DNA of 64,000 nt from Gloeophyllum trabeum ATCC 11539 (taxonomy: Eukaryota > Basidiomycota > Agaricomycetes > Gloeophyllales > Gloeophyllaceae): positions 603,833 through 667,832 of the forward strand of contig NW_006920412.1 of the NCBI RefSeq assembly GCF_000344685.1, in the 5' to 3' direction. The notes beneath the pieces were generated by a model. It made no database searches, was not told the origin of the DNA, and saw nothing but the letters and a program-made list of their open reading frames with translations. Every line of letters starts with the position of its first letter. The first letter of the stretch is position 1. Shown piece after piece: positions 1 to 11,169 of the stretch. A program made the translations under genes and the position numbers.

Positions 1-298
1 CACACTATAACGTGGAACCCCGAGAGTCTTGTCAATGGATGCTCTAACATACCCGCACGCTCGCTTGCATTTATCTGGATACCCCATACAGTAATACTAC
101 GAAAGACAGTCATGAACATGATAGAGTATAGCGCAACTCGTTAATTGGTGTATTCATTAGGTCAACGCATTCTTATGATGATGTGCCTGCAAAGTTGCGT
201 GGATCTTGAATCCACTTGAGTGGTAGGCAACAAATGAAATCGTTGACGCCGGTAAATCTGCACCTAGTTGACGGGGACGCGCTGGGATTACCCATTCA
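1..298. other. Left-edge intergenic sequence, no gene seen
   Basis: Downstream flank of the HYPK gene, which ends at 299 on the minus strand. The short open frames here show no recognisable protein, and I see no tRNA or repeat. It probably carries the HYPK 3' untranslated region. Confidence 0.5.
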
Positions 299-698
299 TC
301 AGGGAGTGACCAGGGCCTTGAGCGTTTTCGCGAGATCTCCGCCGTTCTCTACCAGCGCTTTTTCTGCTTGGGCCTTTGTAATCTCAAACTCGTTTACCTA
401 GGAGTGGCGTTCGTAGGACCTTATTAGCAATATTCGAGTGCAGTTGCGGCGAAACCTACAATCAGGTCGACGTCCTCCTTCTTGTGTACTACCTTGGCGG
501 TATCTTTGGATTTCGAAGCCGGTTTCTCGAATAGCCCACTCCGGAAGGCTTCCTCCATCTTCCCTTTGGAGTAGGCGTAGCCGTCTGCGTACTAAATGTA
601 CCAGCGTCATCAATATCAATACTCCAAGAGATGTCGATCGTGAAGATGGAGCTACGAACATTGACGATAACCTCGGGTTCAGGCCGTCCAATTGACAT
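299..698 (-). CDS. HYPK: HYPK-like NatA-associated chaperone (UBA-like domain)
   Basis: Small three-exon gene: exons 698-660, 591-460 and 397-299, joined by GT..AG introns, giving an 89-residue protein. It starts MSIGRPEPEVIVN and continues with a short conserved helix (YSKGKMEEAF) and a C-terminal UBA-like bundle: KKEDVDLI, then VNEFEITKAQAEKAL, then GGDLAKTLKAL. That arrangement matches the HYPK family, which binds the ribosome-associated N-terminal acetyltransferase NatA (Naa10/Naa15) and moderates its activity in the cytosol. The single frame is visible only after removing two introns of 68 and 62 nt; unspliced frames here are meaningless. The ATG at 698 is chosen because the conserved GRPEPEVIVN follows directly. 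The family call rests on the C-terminal motif and the length. Confidence 0.82.
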
Positions 699-1133
699 GG
701 TGATGAATGCGCTGCTTACCCCTCTAGACAGGGATACGGTGATCTGGCCTCAGTGGAGTGGATTCCAGTCCGCTTCGGACATCTTGGAAAGAAGCGCTGT
801 GGACGCGTCTTCCGAATGTTCCGAGTTGGTCTGATTCTCACATTGCAAACGTCCCGACGCCGCATTCGGTAACTCAATCGTTCTGAATTTCCTGACGATT
901 CATGCCTTCCAGGTTCCAGTCCACGACGCCTCTGTATTCTGTAGCAAAATCGCATTTGCACCCACCACCACTGCCGAACTGTAGACAGTCATAGGAATGC
1001 CATCACTACTATATATCCCCCGCATCTAAATCTTTTGTTGCCATAGCAGAGCAAAGGATACAGCGCATTACAGGTGTACAGTAGCACTCGATAGAATAAT
1101 GGAATAAGCATTACAGATATATCCACGCAAAGT
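699..1133. other. Intergenic gap between HYPK and POT1
   Basis: About 435 bases between the POT1 stop and the HYPK start; both genes are on the minus strand. It should hold the HYPK promoter and the POT1 3' end. The frames here look arginine-rich and random. I see no conserved protein, RNA gene or repeat. Confidence 0.5.
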
Positions 1134-4100
1134 TCAAGGCTTCTCAAGGTCGTCGACGTCCATGATGGCGTAACCCTTGGATCCACTATCGTCGCCTAGG
1201 GGCCAACTGTACACAGTACAACTGAGGAAAGAGGTTTCCGGTTCAATACGCACGTTCTCCTCAATGCCACTATGCACTTCAAAGAGATTCCCCAAGAAAG
1301 GTCGGAGGCGGCTCTGGAAATCTTCCAGAATACCCTCATCGTCGCACGGGTCTGCGGGCTGGAAGTCCTTCCACAAGGTGCACTATAATGCGCTGAAGTC
1401 AGATCATTCAAGCTTAACGCGCTCATCGGAGTACACACGTCAGGATCACAAGCTGATACATCCAGCTCTGTTCCTTCTGGATCTTGCAGTCGGAAGAAGA
1501 GGCGAACAAAACAGCAGACAGGGTCGTCAACGCCGTCATCTTCGCATTCTAGACATCCCTTCCTATTTGCGGGGAGACTTAAATAGCGGTCAGTGCAACA
1601 TCCCGTACAGAAGATCGAACGGACTTGCTTCCTCTTGCATCGCGTGCACCTTAGAAAGAAACACTCAGGTAACGTAAGCGGGAAGAAATCGACGATCCGG
1701 GCGAAGACCTTCCACTTCTTTGGAGAATCGGTACTTGTACGAATTTCTTCTAGAGTAGAGTAGCCCTTGCGGCGTAAATCTGTAGTCTGGATGGTTACAC
1801 TTCCCGATACATCCTTGCCACTCCGTTCGTCTGTATTCGTCGGGGGACGCCGATCTTCGCTATTTGCTTTAACTGTCTGCATCCAAGGAAGTTGGTTCTT
1901 CTGATTTTGCCATGCTTGTTTACGCCTAACGAAGCATAAGTTACTCCGGAAGCTGGTAATACAGTATCCTTACCCGAGCAGCGCCTGCAACTGAGGATTG
2001 TCGGTTCGATCAGCTCTCAGCTTGAAGAAATGTCTTCCCTCTCCTCCGATACGACCCTGAAAACCGTCTTCGCTTGACCGTCTCTTGACCTGGAGGCTCC
2101 GGATGTTATAGTAACATCCAACCTCGAGTGCCTTAGCGTCCTCTGCTTGTTTTCCATAGAGTCGAATGAGAAGTACGCAGTTCTCTAAGCCTTCAACCCA
2201 AGAAGCGTCCTGAAGCGGCAGGGAGTTGTTCGAGGTATAATCTGTCACATAGAGGTATGAGGGATCGCCCTTATGTACAACGTGTAAAACCTGCAGATGG
2301 GACTCAGTCTTTATCCTTGGGCGTCAGACTAGTCAAGCCTTACCTCGACAGTACAATCAATAAATCTGTCCCTCTGTATCTCTTCGATAAGAGTATGTTC
2401 GAAGTCAGACTTGGAAGCATTCTTATCCTCCCACTCTTTCTTCCTCCTATGCATAGTGAGATTATGTAGTGGCCAATGGTCCAAGACCACTTACCGAAGA
2501 AGAGCCTGCAGATGCGGGTGTTCTTTCGCTGCCTCGTCCTCCGCATGCAATTTGACGCATTTGACATTGTTGGCTTTGCCTTCATAGTATCCACTTGACC
2601 CGGAGCGGAACTTAATATTCCCAAGCGAGTAGTATTCGCCTGCCTGCATATTCTTGCACAATTCCTTGGCGGCATCCCATATCTCGATCTTGAGGACGTA
2701 CTCTGCGAACTCAGCACGGCACCAAGCGGTGTTGAAGGGCATAGGAGCGGCATTCTTCGTGTAGTCTGTCACGTAGAGACTATGTGGACCGTCATTGTCG
2801 CTCAGATACAAGAAGACAATCTGCATAGTAAGATAAGTATCGGAGAACAATCAGGGAATATTTCGGATGAGCGTATTATCACCTCAACGGTGCAATTGAA
2901 GAAACCTGCAGGTTCCATATCCGGTCTGCACTCGCAGATGAGTCTGTGTTGTTTCCCCTGGCCACCCGAACACCTCGGCGGCGCTGAGATGTGGTGGATG
3001 GTCCCCAGTTGCTTCAACCGCTCTTTCTGCAGCGCCTGCCACCAGTCCGCCAGCCTGATGCAGTACTGCAATTCGTCCTCTTCCGGCTCCCAGAAGGGGC
3101 TAAAGTCAGCGCCGAAACCGCCGTCGAGCGCGGCCGCTCGAGGCGCGGAGCCGAGTTCGCCATGGTGTGTTCGGCCTAGAGAGGGTGAGTAGATAGCCCA
3201 GCGAAGCTTATCATGGTAGCCGGTGCCTGTTACATTGCCTTGCCATATGCATCTCTATCGTACGCGGACAAAAGCGTAGAATAAGGGTCAGAACAAGCCG
3301 GCACTTGATATGATGCAGTAGGAAAGAGAGGTACGCACTTTTACCTTTCTCAGGACAACAACATCTCCACGCTGTGGCCGAGGAAGCCATTCTTGATATT
3401 TCTGAGTGAAACAATTGATCTTGAATCCATCCTTTTCACCGAAACCATATCCACTTTCATGTTCAAAGTTGGATGGGTCGATAAGGCTTATGCAGATCAT
3501 CCAATCTTATAGAATGGAGGGTCGTCAGCGGCACCGATGCAGGTCGAGAAAACATACTCACCACCGCCTCCCTTCCTCTCTGGATTGGAGGCGTAGGTGA
3601 CAACGGCTATGGTGCTGAACTCGTAATGTGAACGTGCCATGGCCAAAGGGATATAGTAGTCCTATGTGACGCCAGACCATACAGTTCAGCATTTGCCTCG
3701 CAGTTCTGAGGCATTCGTGTGCACGCACTGTAGATGCTCGTAAGCCAGCTTTGAGTTCCAGTGCAGGATCCTCGGTCTTCGCAGGTGCAAATACAACTGG
3801 AGACGGCCGGGATGCCTCCGCCTTAGGTACAACAGCAGCTGGTTGCGGCGTCTCTTGGACGGAAGGCGCTACGGGCAGGATAAGAGGATCAGCAACAGTA
3901 TGCATTTCCGGCGTGCCTGGCGCTTCGGACGCTTGCTGCCCTTTAAGAGCCTGTTTCTCCCGTCTGATGCGAGCGCGTTTCTCCTTTTTCGTCTCAGTCC
4001 GAGTTTCCTCTGTAAAATCTTTGGGGACATCTTGGACTTCCGGGGCGACAGACGCTTTCAGGGAGCGCTGAGCTGTTGGATGACGCATTGGCATGTGGTA

Positions 4101-4944
4101 CATGTCCATTTGAGTCCCCTCTATAGTCTCACAAGGCGTGGTAGCTGCAGGCACCGGCTCTTCTCCGACAGTAGGTGGTACATTCTTTGCGCTGTTATTC
4201 GCAGATTCCGGTATCAGTGATTTGAGTTCTGGCTCCAGCGGGACGGAAAGGACAAGAGAATTATTGTCCATCGCAGCATCAGGAAGGGCGTGCGTCGCGG
4301 GAGGCCCTTCGACACCTTCATATGAGGGTGAGATTTTCTCCTTTTCTTCGTTAGTGAATTTGGATCGTTTTCTAAGTCCTTTGATTGGAGTTGAGAACCA
4401 ATCATCGGGATCTGGCGAGGCTCTCTCTTGACTCGGCCTCTGAATAGCTTGGCGCCTCCAAAATCAGTCTGGACAGGTCAACTGTATGATACGCATACTC
4501 ACCGTTCCATGAATTGATGATTCGTCCGTTCTCTGCGGGCTTCTTACTTCTGGTCAGGTATTTTAAGGCGATACCTTCGTTGTAGACAAGATACAAGATT
4601 CCTGCAGACTTCGTCTTTTCTATAGACGCTCCTTCCAAGCTGACTTCCAGCACGTCGCCAATGTCGAAACCGAATGAATCCCACAGCTCGGCGCAGGGTC
4701 CATTCAACTGTATCTCCACTGCTATACCATTTCCATAGTCCTTCGAGAGCCTGATACGACGAGTCGAGGCCCATCGCATCACAACGCAGCCCTGTATGTA
4801 GTTGGGAGATTTCGCCTCTGCTTCGCCGTTTTGGACATTCCCCGCGGTGACTAGGTGAGAAGGGTCGAATAAGTCTGTACCGTCAGAGTCGGAAACGTCG
4901 TCCAGCCTGCGCCGTTTTGCGGCTCTCTCGCTCTCACGTTCCAT
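1134..4944 (-). CDS. POT1: POT1, telomeric single-stranded DNA-binding protein
   Basis: About ten exons on the minus strand, first ATG at 4944, stop at 1136-1134. In order: a basic N-terminus with an OB-like stretch (4800-4503); a low-complexity charged linker (about 4440-3770); the POT1 OB1 core with GGGDWMICISLIDPSN, INCFTQKYQEWLP and VVVLRKVK (3614-3339); WAIYSPSLG and FSPFWEPEEDELQYC (3254-2883); then two related OB units, each opening with a CTVE strand and LYVTDYT (2820-2495 and 2446-1975); and a C-terminal domain with KWKVFARIVDFFP and CTRCKR..CTGC, a likely zinc site. POT1 caps the telomeric 3' overhang as part of shelterin. The OB1 signature is strong. The duplicated second OB and the extra N-terminal domain are unusual. 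Splice sites around 4500 and 3770 are uncertain because more than one acceptor keeps the frame. Confidence 0.88.
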
Positions 4945-5190
4945 GACTAGTGTCGAGCTCTTCAGGGGACGAGTAAGGTGGATGTGGGAAGACTGCCTCG
5001 TTGGAATGCGGCGGTGGCGGAAGGCCGGAGGCAACAGAGATGCAGGACGCGCCAGTAACGACGACACGTGATCTGTGACTCGTGATGGTACGCGTCCTCT
5101 ACTGTAACTCCGCATTTACTGTCACTGGCACTGACATCGCAAGTCTTAGGACCATCTTGCAACAGGTCGCAAAGCCGGAAGCCCGGCGAC

Positions 5191-5758
5191 ATGGAATCCT
5201 TGCTGTCTCTATGGAACTCGGATGTTCTCGTCTCTCAAATGCTAGCTGCGTACCGAGACTGGCATTCGGAGGTGTCTTCTGCCACATTTTCGAACCCGAA
5301 TAACCTGTTTCTGACCACGGTCGTCCTGCTGGTGTCTACGTTGTCTGTAATGGCTTTCTCTTCTCCCTGCTTCAGACGCAGCTCAAGAAAGGCGGGAAAA
5401 ACGAAAGACTATCGCTCCTCGCAGCGTGCTTTGCTTCACCTCATCTGCCCGGCAAGAGGATCGATCTGGCCCACCTCGTACGTGGCTCTCGTCAAGCGAT
5501 CTCGAGGAGCAGTGGTTGTTATACCTGTGGAAACTCTTATGCGAGATGTTATTTCTGGAGTCGTTGAGTTCAGAAACATACACAAAGATCTCCCGGGTCT
5601 CCTAAACAGCTCGAATCGTGTAATGGAGCTCCATGTCGGCATGGGTCTCCGATCGAGCGTTATGCGGTGGCTATTTGTATCTCAGATGCCACACATTGCT
5701 TACCAGGTCAGAGACACTGTTGGATGAGCTGTATGCGAGCCCACTCATGGAATTTTAG
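5191..5758 (+). CDS. Hypothetical small protein, divergent from POT1
   Basis: A likely three-exon gene whose ATG at 5191 lies 246 bp from the POT1 start, so the two may share a promoter. Exon 1 reads MESLLSLWNSDVLVSQMLAA and ends in a hydrophobic stretch. A short intron ends at 5375. Exon 2 then reads DAAQERREKRKTIAPR and DLEEQWLLYLWKLL, which looks more coding than the unspliced frame. A last exon after the acceptor near 5688 gives TRSETLLDELYASPLMEF and a stop at 5756-5758. The exact donor sites are guesses. I do not recognise the protein. It appears alpha-helical and about 150-160 residues long. The uninterrupted 178-codon frame over 5191-5727 is an alternative reading. Confidence 0.4.
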
Positions 5759-5784
5759 GCGGCTCCTCTGGCAGGTGTGTATAT

Positions 5785-6399
5785 ATGCACCACAACCGCA
5801 CGTGTCTGATTGCTGGGAGGTGCATAGCTCGACTTCCCGAGCGTGATCGTCTCCCTTCCTCGCTGTTCCGCTCCGGCCCAGTTGATTTCGAGTTGACTCT
5901 TGACGCTGTACCGTCTGCGCACCTTGAGTCTTTCATCCGCACTCTACAGGCCGTTTGTGCCAGGGACAAGACGGTGATCATACATTTCACGACGCTAGGA
6001 CATTTGATCCGGCTCTGGAGCAAGGAGTTTGTCTTAACTGCTTTGCCTTTTCTCCCACGGCGGTATCCAGGACGGTCGACCAAGGACGTTAAACCAAGTA
6101 TATGCCCTCCGCAACCATCCTCGCTATGCCTTTCAACCCCTATGCATCAAATCATCGAACATCTCACTTCTGGGAACTCACCTTTCTGTGTCGCCTCTCT
6201 GACCGACATTTCAGCTGATTACTCTGACCGGCTCAACGCTCACTCCCGGGATATAGAAACTAATGCAGGCTTAAGGGAGCTAGACATTGGCAGTCTGGGA
6301 TTGGAAGAGCTAAGACAGGAACAGTTGATGCTTTCTTGGCAGTCTGGCTTGTATGCTGGAAAGTACCTCAGTCGATGGGTCGTGGTCTTAAAGAAGTAG
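5785..6399 (+). CDS. Open frame of doubtful status
   Basis: A 204-codon plus-strand frame beginning MHHNRTCLIAG. The stretch VDFELTLDAVPSAHLESF and the following FIRTLQAVCARD look protein-like, and the end (ETNAGLRELDIGSLGLEELR) is also plausible, but the middle is rich in Pro/Ser/Leu and could be an intron. A competing frame over 5950-6090 also stays open. I see no known domain. It may be a real spliced gene, an upstream part of gene A, or a decayed relic. Confidence 0.22.
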   Translation: MHHNRTCLIAGRCIARLPERDRLPSSLFRSGPVDFELTLDAVPSAHLESFIRTLQAVCARDKTVIIHFTTLGHLIRLWSKEFVLTALPFLPRRYPGRSTKDVKPSICPPQPSSLCLSTPMHQIIEHLTSGNSPFCVASLTDISADYSDRLNAHSRDIETNAGLRELDIGSLGLEELRQEQLMLSWQSGLYAGKYLSRWVVVLKK

Positions 6400-6832
6400 T
6401 GCATGTGTTTTCTAACAGTTTACGATGTTCGCTAATCACTGTGCCATCCGTCTCCTGTAACCTGTGTTCTGTACATCGCTCCCGGCATTGCGTATCTACT
6501 AGTGCAGAAACTGCAACCAGTCAGTGCTTAGCGCTTCTTGCTTAGGTCCCAGCGGGTGTGTTAATTAACCAGTCCCCGGCCAAGATTCAGCCGAGATCAA
6601 CTCGTGATTACGTACGCGATCGGGCCCGTCTTGAGCTTGATCGGGTGAACGCGCGACGCGATTGTGGCGCTGAACTCACAGCATCAACTAACTGTTCCGT
6701 GAGCTTTGGTGGCTATTACCGACTGCTTCAACTCGATAATCCTCTGAGTTTCTACGTCGCGCTTGTAGGCTGTCACTGTGCCTTGACGAGGCGAATCACC
6801 GTTCACTCGGGTATCGTAATCGAAGTTCGAGG
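6400..6832. other. Gap upstream of gene A
   Basis: About 430 bases with only one modest frame (6558-6836, no ATG start, containing NCSVSFGGYYRLLQLDNP). This could be an upstream exon of gene A or chance. No repeat or RNA gene is visible. Confidence 0.3.
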
Positions 6833-8319
6833 ATGAATTTCTGGCAAAATGCAGATTATGTGACCCTGCACACTATCGGCCCAAACGATCGTAGCTGGCC
6901 TGAGCCAGTCCGTAGTCTGAGTGACCGGCTGGAAGAACCCCTTCCCCGGTGGGTGTACCAGGTACGACCTATCATAGTCGTTGTCCAACAGAATACTCAC
7001 TCTAGCCAATGCAGGGACCACATCCTTGCGTAGCTCCCTTCGCACGAAGTCTCTCTGCTGAACTGCTTCAGAGACGCTCTCTTCTCTCTGGCACCACCGA
7101 CTCTGAATGCTATGACGCTCCCGACGATGATCTTTCGCGTCTGTTTGACGCTGCCATTTCTGCGACGGCAACGGCGAGGTCCCTGCTGCTGGCAGAATCT
7201 GAGAGACCCTGCGCGTCCAACTCTAAAGAATTTCTGCTGGCGGGTCTGGTTTCCCACGTTGTCACTCTAACTGCCCCTCAGGCTTTGGTACTGTATGACT
7301 GCTTGCTAGCTCCGCTATTTGGGGCCATTGCTGACCGTATTACCTTTTGCCAGGGAACGTCCATCGTTTGTGCTCCCTCGACATCCAAAAACGCTCTGGA
7401 ATCCTCTACGAAAATACATGAAGACTACGTCGACCGCTACCCTACTGGTTGGGTGTATCCCCGAGGGCTTCCGTGCCCGACTGGGAGAAGGCGAAGAAGG
7501 CGAGACCACCACTAGCGGCGTCGACGAGAGTCCATGCGACTTGAGGGAATACCCACCACGTCGAATGACAATGGAGGAGTTTATCAATGGAAGATACTAC
7601 GACGACGAGTCGGAATCGGACTCTTCTGACGGTGGCTCCGGCGACAAGACAAGCTGTGTGCCGGATGAGGCTCCAATGAATGACTCAGACGAGAAGGACG
7701 AAGATCCCTTTTTGGCCCTCCATATGCTCGCTACTCCTTCGCCCTGGGACACACCAGTAATCCCTGCGATCTGTATGGCCGGACCAGGGGAAATATACGC
7801 CCTCATGGCGAGCACACTTTACCAGCGCCGCGTGTGGCGTGTTCAAGAACCCTTGATTGGCCTCATGTTTCCTCCCACCGGGACCGCCGCGCAACTCATC
7901 TTCGGATGGCTAGAAGATGATGAATCCATCGAAGACGCTCTGGTTCGCTATTGTTTTCCTTATAAGGGTTTCCAGCTGATGTACTGCTAAAATAGCCGAG
8001 CGTGCATCTTGCATTTCAGGATGCCACGCTCAACGCTTCGGCCCAGACGGTATTTGATATCTGTGATCCAGGCTCGACCCTCAAGTTATGCCTGCTTTTG
8101 TCGAATCTCACTCGGACCTACATCGACCATTTACGGCAGACGGCGTCTGATAGCCTGGATGGTGTCCTTGAAGGGGCAAAGAAGGGGCATTCACTACGCT
8201 GGCGATTGGATCTGACGCGCGACGAGTCAGAAGACGATGGTTGGCGCTCAACAGAAGGAAGGATCACAGCGTGGGCACGCGAAGTCGCAATCCTCATGCA
8301 GGTACCCAAAAATGCGTAA
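6833..8319 (+). CDS. Gene A: unrecognised protein, duplicated at 17.7-18.4 kb
   Basis: Spliced gene read as ATG 6833 (MNFWQNADYVTLHTIGPNDR), intron 6962-7005, exon from 7006 (PMQGPHPCVAPFARSLS), intron 7293-7353, then a long exon from 7354. That exon carries ERPSFVLPRHP, LLVGCIPEGF, PPRRMTMEEFINGRYYDDE, an acidic Asp/Glu/Ser tract and GEIYALMASTLYQRRVW with MFPPTGTAAQLIFGWLEDDE. A further exon from 8021 (DATLNASAQTVFDICDPG, later WAREVAILMQ) ends at the stop at 8317-8319; the donor joining it is not clear (7942 is one option). The intron at 7293-7353 is supported because it brings LVL and ERPSFVLPRH into one frame. No known family is recognised. An inverted, disrupted copy on the minus strand keeps the same segments in the same order. 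Confidence 0.5.
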
Positions 8320-8467
8320 GCCATTATGATATATATCCTCGTGATAGAAACTGATTTGTTCCATTCCACAACTTTACTGTTAACTCGCGGTGGCGTCACT
8401 CGTCACCCTTCATATCTTATAACGGTTCGGCGTCTCTGCTTTCCGCAGGTCGACTGCATCGTCCAAC

Positions 8468-10768
8468 ATGTCGGGAGCAAAACGTCCCGCTGCATCCAAG
8501 TAAGCAGACATGGGTTCCTAGTGCAGCACGACACTTAATCAGTCTATGAAATAACCCAGGCCTTCTTCTGTCCCGTACGTACCGGCTCTGCCGAGCATCA
8601 ATCGGCTCCTAACTTTCCCGCAGCTCCTTGATAGTGTCTGAGGATGACTCGACGAAATCGAAAGCTGGGACGGGGCCCAAAGCTGGGACGGGACCGACAG
8701 CTGCACCCGCATCTGCCGCGGAGACTGGCAAGAAGCGTCTCTCCTGTTCAGAGTGAGTGAAGGAGTTGCGTCGCTGGTTTCGTTGCTAATATTGCTTTAG
8801 GTTTGCCGCTAGGGGCAGCGACCACGACGCCGAAGACGCCCGAACATTGCTATGGTTAGCGGATCGGCTTGCGCTTTGCACCGTTTTCCCCATGTCTTCT
8901 CCGATGTCAAAGAATGCCAACCCCGGCTCGGCCGCTAAGGATCCTGCTATAGAGCAATATGAGAAGCTGACGTCGTATTATTGGCCGGCGAAAGGGTTTA
9001 CTTCGGTATGTCTTTATGTCTCTGTTCGCAGTGCAGCGAAACGTGATAGGTCTTTGCAGAACGACTTTCCTGAAATTCCCAGTGATCTTCAATCGCTGAA
9101 AGAGGAGCTGTTTGCAATGAACGAGATATATGAACAACATGCGAAGCATGGACTTGTGCCACAAGCCGAAGTACTCCCCGACGAAGAAGCCCAGATCATG
9201 AAGGATAAAATTTCAAGTATCCTGCGCGCTTGCTTTGATGCTCGGCAAAGACGACAAGATGCGGAGGTACGGAAGGTTATTGAACTGGAGGTCCGACATG
9301 AATGGGACGCTCTGTACTTCCAGTTCATGAGGGGTCGCCATGGTATTAGCATATGGTCATTGTAAGTATCAATTTGGTTGAAACATCTACTAGCTCATCT
9401 GGATAATTGTTATACAAGCCTTGATCGACAGATTAATCTCCCCCGTAACACAGCCCTTGACTACGATGTAGTTGACAAGGTATCGGAATTCGGGGCTGCC
9501 ATACGTAACGCTCAAAGCCGGGAGGTGGGCAACATTGATCAGATTAAGAAGAATGTCACAAAACCGACCAACACTCTGGCTGTGCGAGAGTTCTATCACC
9601 AAGCCGCAGCCAAAGAGGCAGAGGAGCAATTGCGCATACTAGAAGCTGTCCGACAGCAATTGCTGGTGACGGCGACAAACCAGCAGTTACCAAACAGTCG
9701 TGGTGGCCCTCTCCAGGACTGCTCTGACGTTGAACCAGCTGTCGGCAGGTGTGATGCGGTTGCTACCCTCTATTATCCCGATTTCTTTGCCCAACCTCAG
9801 AAGCCCCCGACGCAAGCATTCACCAAGGATTTCATGCTTGTGGATACAGGAACACCCTCAGGGCCACAAAGGGCGGCCAGCAGTGGCCCCAGTGTACCAA
9901 AAGGCTCTGCTGCATCTTCTTCGCAATCAAACTCTCTTCAGGTACCATCCAATAGCACTTCTCAGCCGAGTCATGCAGGGGGCAGCACCCAGGGCACTCG
10001 CCATAGTGTGAGGCTGACCGAACGTCAACAGCGCCTGGAGGCACCTTCCTTCAATACAGGTGTCTTCTCGGTTACCAGAGATGTGTCCACATACACCCTA
10101 CCTGGATCAGAGGATGGCGTCAAAGAAGCTACTAGTCAATTCGACGAGCTTGGGCTTGAATCTAAGCCAAAGGTGCCCAAGGTTTCAAAGCCATCTTCTA
10201 TGACCAGGGGGGCATCGTCTCCCCGATTCCTGGAAATTCCACTATTGCTTGTAGAATATAAGAAACTCTCCCATGATAACCTCGTAACGCAAGGGGTGAA
10301 CCAAGGCCGGATCTATAGTCTGGCTGCTGTCAAGTTCTTGGCCACGCTGGGCATCCATGACGTCCCTATCCTGACTTTGGTGACAGAAGGCTCCATCGGG
10401 GTTGTCACCTGTGCCTATAGTAAAAAACAAGCCGGGGAGGGTCTGCTGGATGAGGTTAGTCTACCCCCATATTGCCCAGCTGCCGCCTACCTGTAGGTTT
10501 ACTGACTACCGCTGTATTCCACCTACAGCACGTCAGGATATTAGAAGGGAATGCGCGTTCCTTCGATATTTCCACGCCGCTGGGCGCGTTCCATTATGCA
10601 ACGTTCCTATGCCTCACCGCGAGATGGTATGCGCCTGAACTCAAGAACAAGCTGGAAGCTGTGAAGAACGCATTCCTCGAGAAATATGACAAGAATGACA
10701 AATCCCTTCGATGGAGCATGAGACACCAGATCGAGGAATTGGAGAAAGGGAAAGGGAAGGCAGCATAA
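8468..10768 (+). CDS. Gene B: unrecognised 647-residue protein
   Basis: Six exons join cleanly in one frame: ATG 8468; introns 8500-8623, 8753-8800, 9006-9059, 9362-9418 and 10455-10528; stop at 10768. The N-terminus is low complexity, with a short internal repeat (KAGTGPKAGTGP). Next come helical regions (IPSDLQSLKEELFAMNEIYE, LEVRHEWDALYFQFM, SFLDRQINLPRNTALDYD), a long Ser/Pro-rich linker, and a conserved-looking C-terminal core: GRIYSLAAVKFLATLGI, VPILTLVTEGSIGVVTCAYS, FDISTPLGAFHYATFLCLTA and a charged helix, LRWSMRHQIEELEKGKGKAA. The core suggests a soluble alpha/beta fold, but I do not recognise a family and do not assign a function. Its arrangement beside gene A is repeated in the inverted copy at 16.2-17.7 kb, so the two may be inherited as a unit. 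Confidence 0.7.
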
Positions 10769-11169
10769 AATGATCGAAGTGGTTGTGCACCATGTGTCTT
10801 GCTTTTGTTTTTTTGTCTGCGATGCTCGTCGGTAGCTGTCATTGGAGCCTCTCCCGGATAGCTCAAAAATGTATGATTATCTCTTCAATGATTATGAGAG
10901 TGTAGTCACTAGTGTCCTCAATGACCACCAATAAAACCTACACCACACCGACAACCCTAGCTATAGGTCTTTGCCTGCCGTCACGCATTATGAACTTTGT
11001 GTGGCGGATGCCGTTGGAACATCTGTCAATTCTCTTCCTCGGGCTCGTCCTGTGCTCGTGGCATACACTTAACCTACATTAATAGGATGCAACAGAAAAC
11101 AGTAGAAATATGATACGGTAGACAGTATGAAGATAGAAGTACAAGGACGATCCTTTACTTCGGATGAAA
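10769..11169. other. Convergent intergenic region, B / BCKDHB
   Basis: About 400 bases between two convergent genes. It should contain both 3' untranslated regions and polyadenylation signals. I see no further gene. Confidence 0.5.

Noticed and set aside
1196..1882. A 228-codon minus-strand frame as a separate gene
   Set aside because: Its first part is the POT1 C-terminal domain; the end of the frame runs into an intron. The true C-terminus is in the frame ending at 1134.
5785..6399. Resemblance to the start of the Rad9/Hus1 checkpoint clamp (FELTLDAV..FIRTLQAV)
   Set aside because: Only a short stretch is suggestive. The expected Asn-Ser-Ser-x-Ser-Ala block and later clamp motifs are absent in every frame I tried.
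7009..7515. A continuous 168-codon frame through gene A without an intron at 7293-7353
   Set aside because: The unspliced frame ends in arginine-rich nonsense. Removing a 61-nt GT..AG intron joins it to the frame that matches the inverted copy.
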